Source of the DNA: Ectocarpus siliculosus
Taxonomy: Eukaryota; Sar; Phaeophyceae; Ectocarpales; Ectocarpaceae
Direction: 5' to 3'
DNA: 17,160 nt
Assembly (NCBI GenBank): GCA_000310025.1
Contig: FN649741.1
Coordinates: 4,879,050 to 4,896,209 of the forward strand
Positions 16,761-17,160 of this stretch are shown here, piece by piece (position 1 is the stretch's first letter; each line of letters starts with the position of its first letter). The notes beneath the pieces are model-generated. The model worked only from the letters and a program-made list of their open reading frames with translations, was not told the DNA's origin and ran no database searches. Both the position numbers and the translations under genes were made by a program.

Positions 16761-17160
16761 AAGAGATGCCGGGGAAGCTTGATTGTTTTTTCGTTTCGCC
16801 TGTTCCCTCTCGGATGTATTGATAGAGCTTTTGACCCAACGAATGACGTTGAAATGCTTCTTTTATTGGTGGTGGTTCTTTTTTTCGCCTTTTCTTCTTC
16901 GGTACTGTAGAGCAACGTTTTTTGCGCGCGACTGCTGTCTTCAGAAGAAGAGAAGGGTTCGGGAAGGGGGAGAGGTTGGGGGGTGGGGGGGGGCTTCACA
17001 CAAATGGTTAGTGAGTGAGTGAGAAAAACTATAGACTAAATAACCCATGGTGTGCAAAAAGAGATAAACGGAGACAAATCTGCGGCGTACAGCAATGTTG
17101 TTTTCGGACTTTAAATCTTTAGATGAGGGGGGGGGGGGGGGGAATGAAGGGGTTTAAAAA
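16761..17160 (+). other. 3' flank of the translocator gene
   Basis: No exact AATAAA is visible downstream of the TAA. T-rich stretches (16855-16900) and AAATAA at 17037-17042 could serve as degenerate 3'-end signals. G-rich runs lie at about 16976-16993, and 16 consecutive G at 17127-17142. No further gene is supported. Confidence 0.5.

Overview
The window looks like nuclear DNA of a photosynthetic stramenopile, most likely a brown alga (Ectocarpus-like). This is inferred from four things. Exons are GC-rich and split by long GT-AG introns, many with GTGAGT donors. Introns and spacers are full of (CT)n/(GA)n and long G or C homopolymers. A CCCTAA-type telomere-like repeat is present. A plastid transporter carries a bipartite leader with an Ala-Phe cleavage motif, the signature of red-lineage complex plastids. 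I see no bacterial operon, CRISPR array, rRNA or tRNA.

Layout, left to right. Positions 1-338 hold the last exon of a + strand gene ending in a kinesin-light-chain-type TPR, with an AATAAA signal at 448-453. Positions 339-3300 are mostly non-coding: a 79-nt (CT)n tract, a perfect 19-bp hairpin, a short telomere-like repeat, and one exon-like fragment at 2726-2847. Positions 3301 to about 7165 hold a multi-exon + strand gene for a C2-domain protein whose usual calcium-binding aspartates appear lost. A long Ala/Ser/Pro-rich linker and one membrane span follow the C2 domain. Positions 7166-11370 are gene-poor; the right end probably contains the promoter and perhaps a 5'UTR intron of the next gene.

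Positions 11371-16760 hold a complete five-exon + strand gene for a 413-residue plastid triose-phosphate/phosphate translocator family protein. This is the most secure call, because all four introns join in frame at conserved family motifs. Its 2.0-kb first intron carries an AT-richer segment with small repeats and a possible two-exon antisense gene. Positions 16761-17160 are 3' flank.

The three main genes share a strand but show no common pathway, as expected in a eukaryotic genome. I found no convincing new multi-gene system. The best leads are the antisense gene nested in the translocator intron, the degenerate C2 membrane protein with its duplicated LLxLSPR motif, the 19-bp hairpin, and an altered substrate-pocket position in the translocator.
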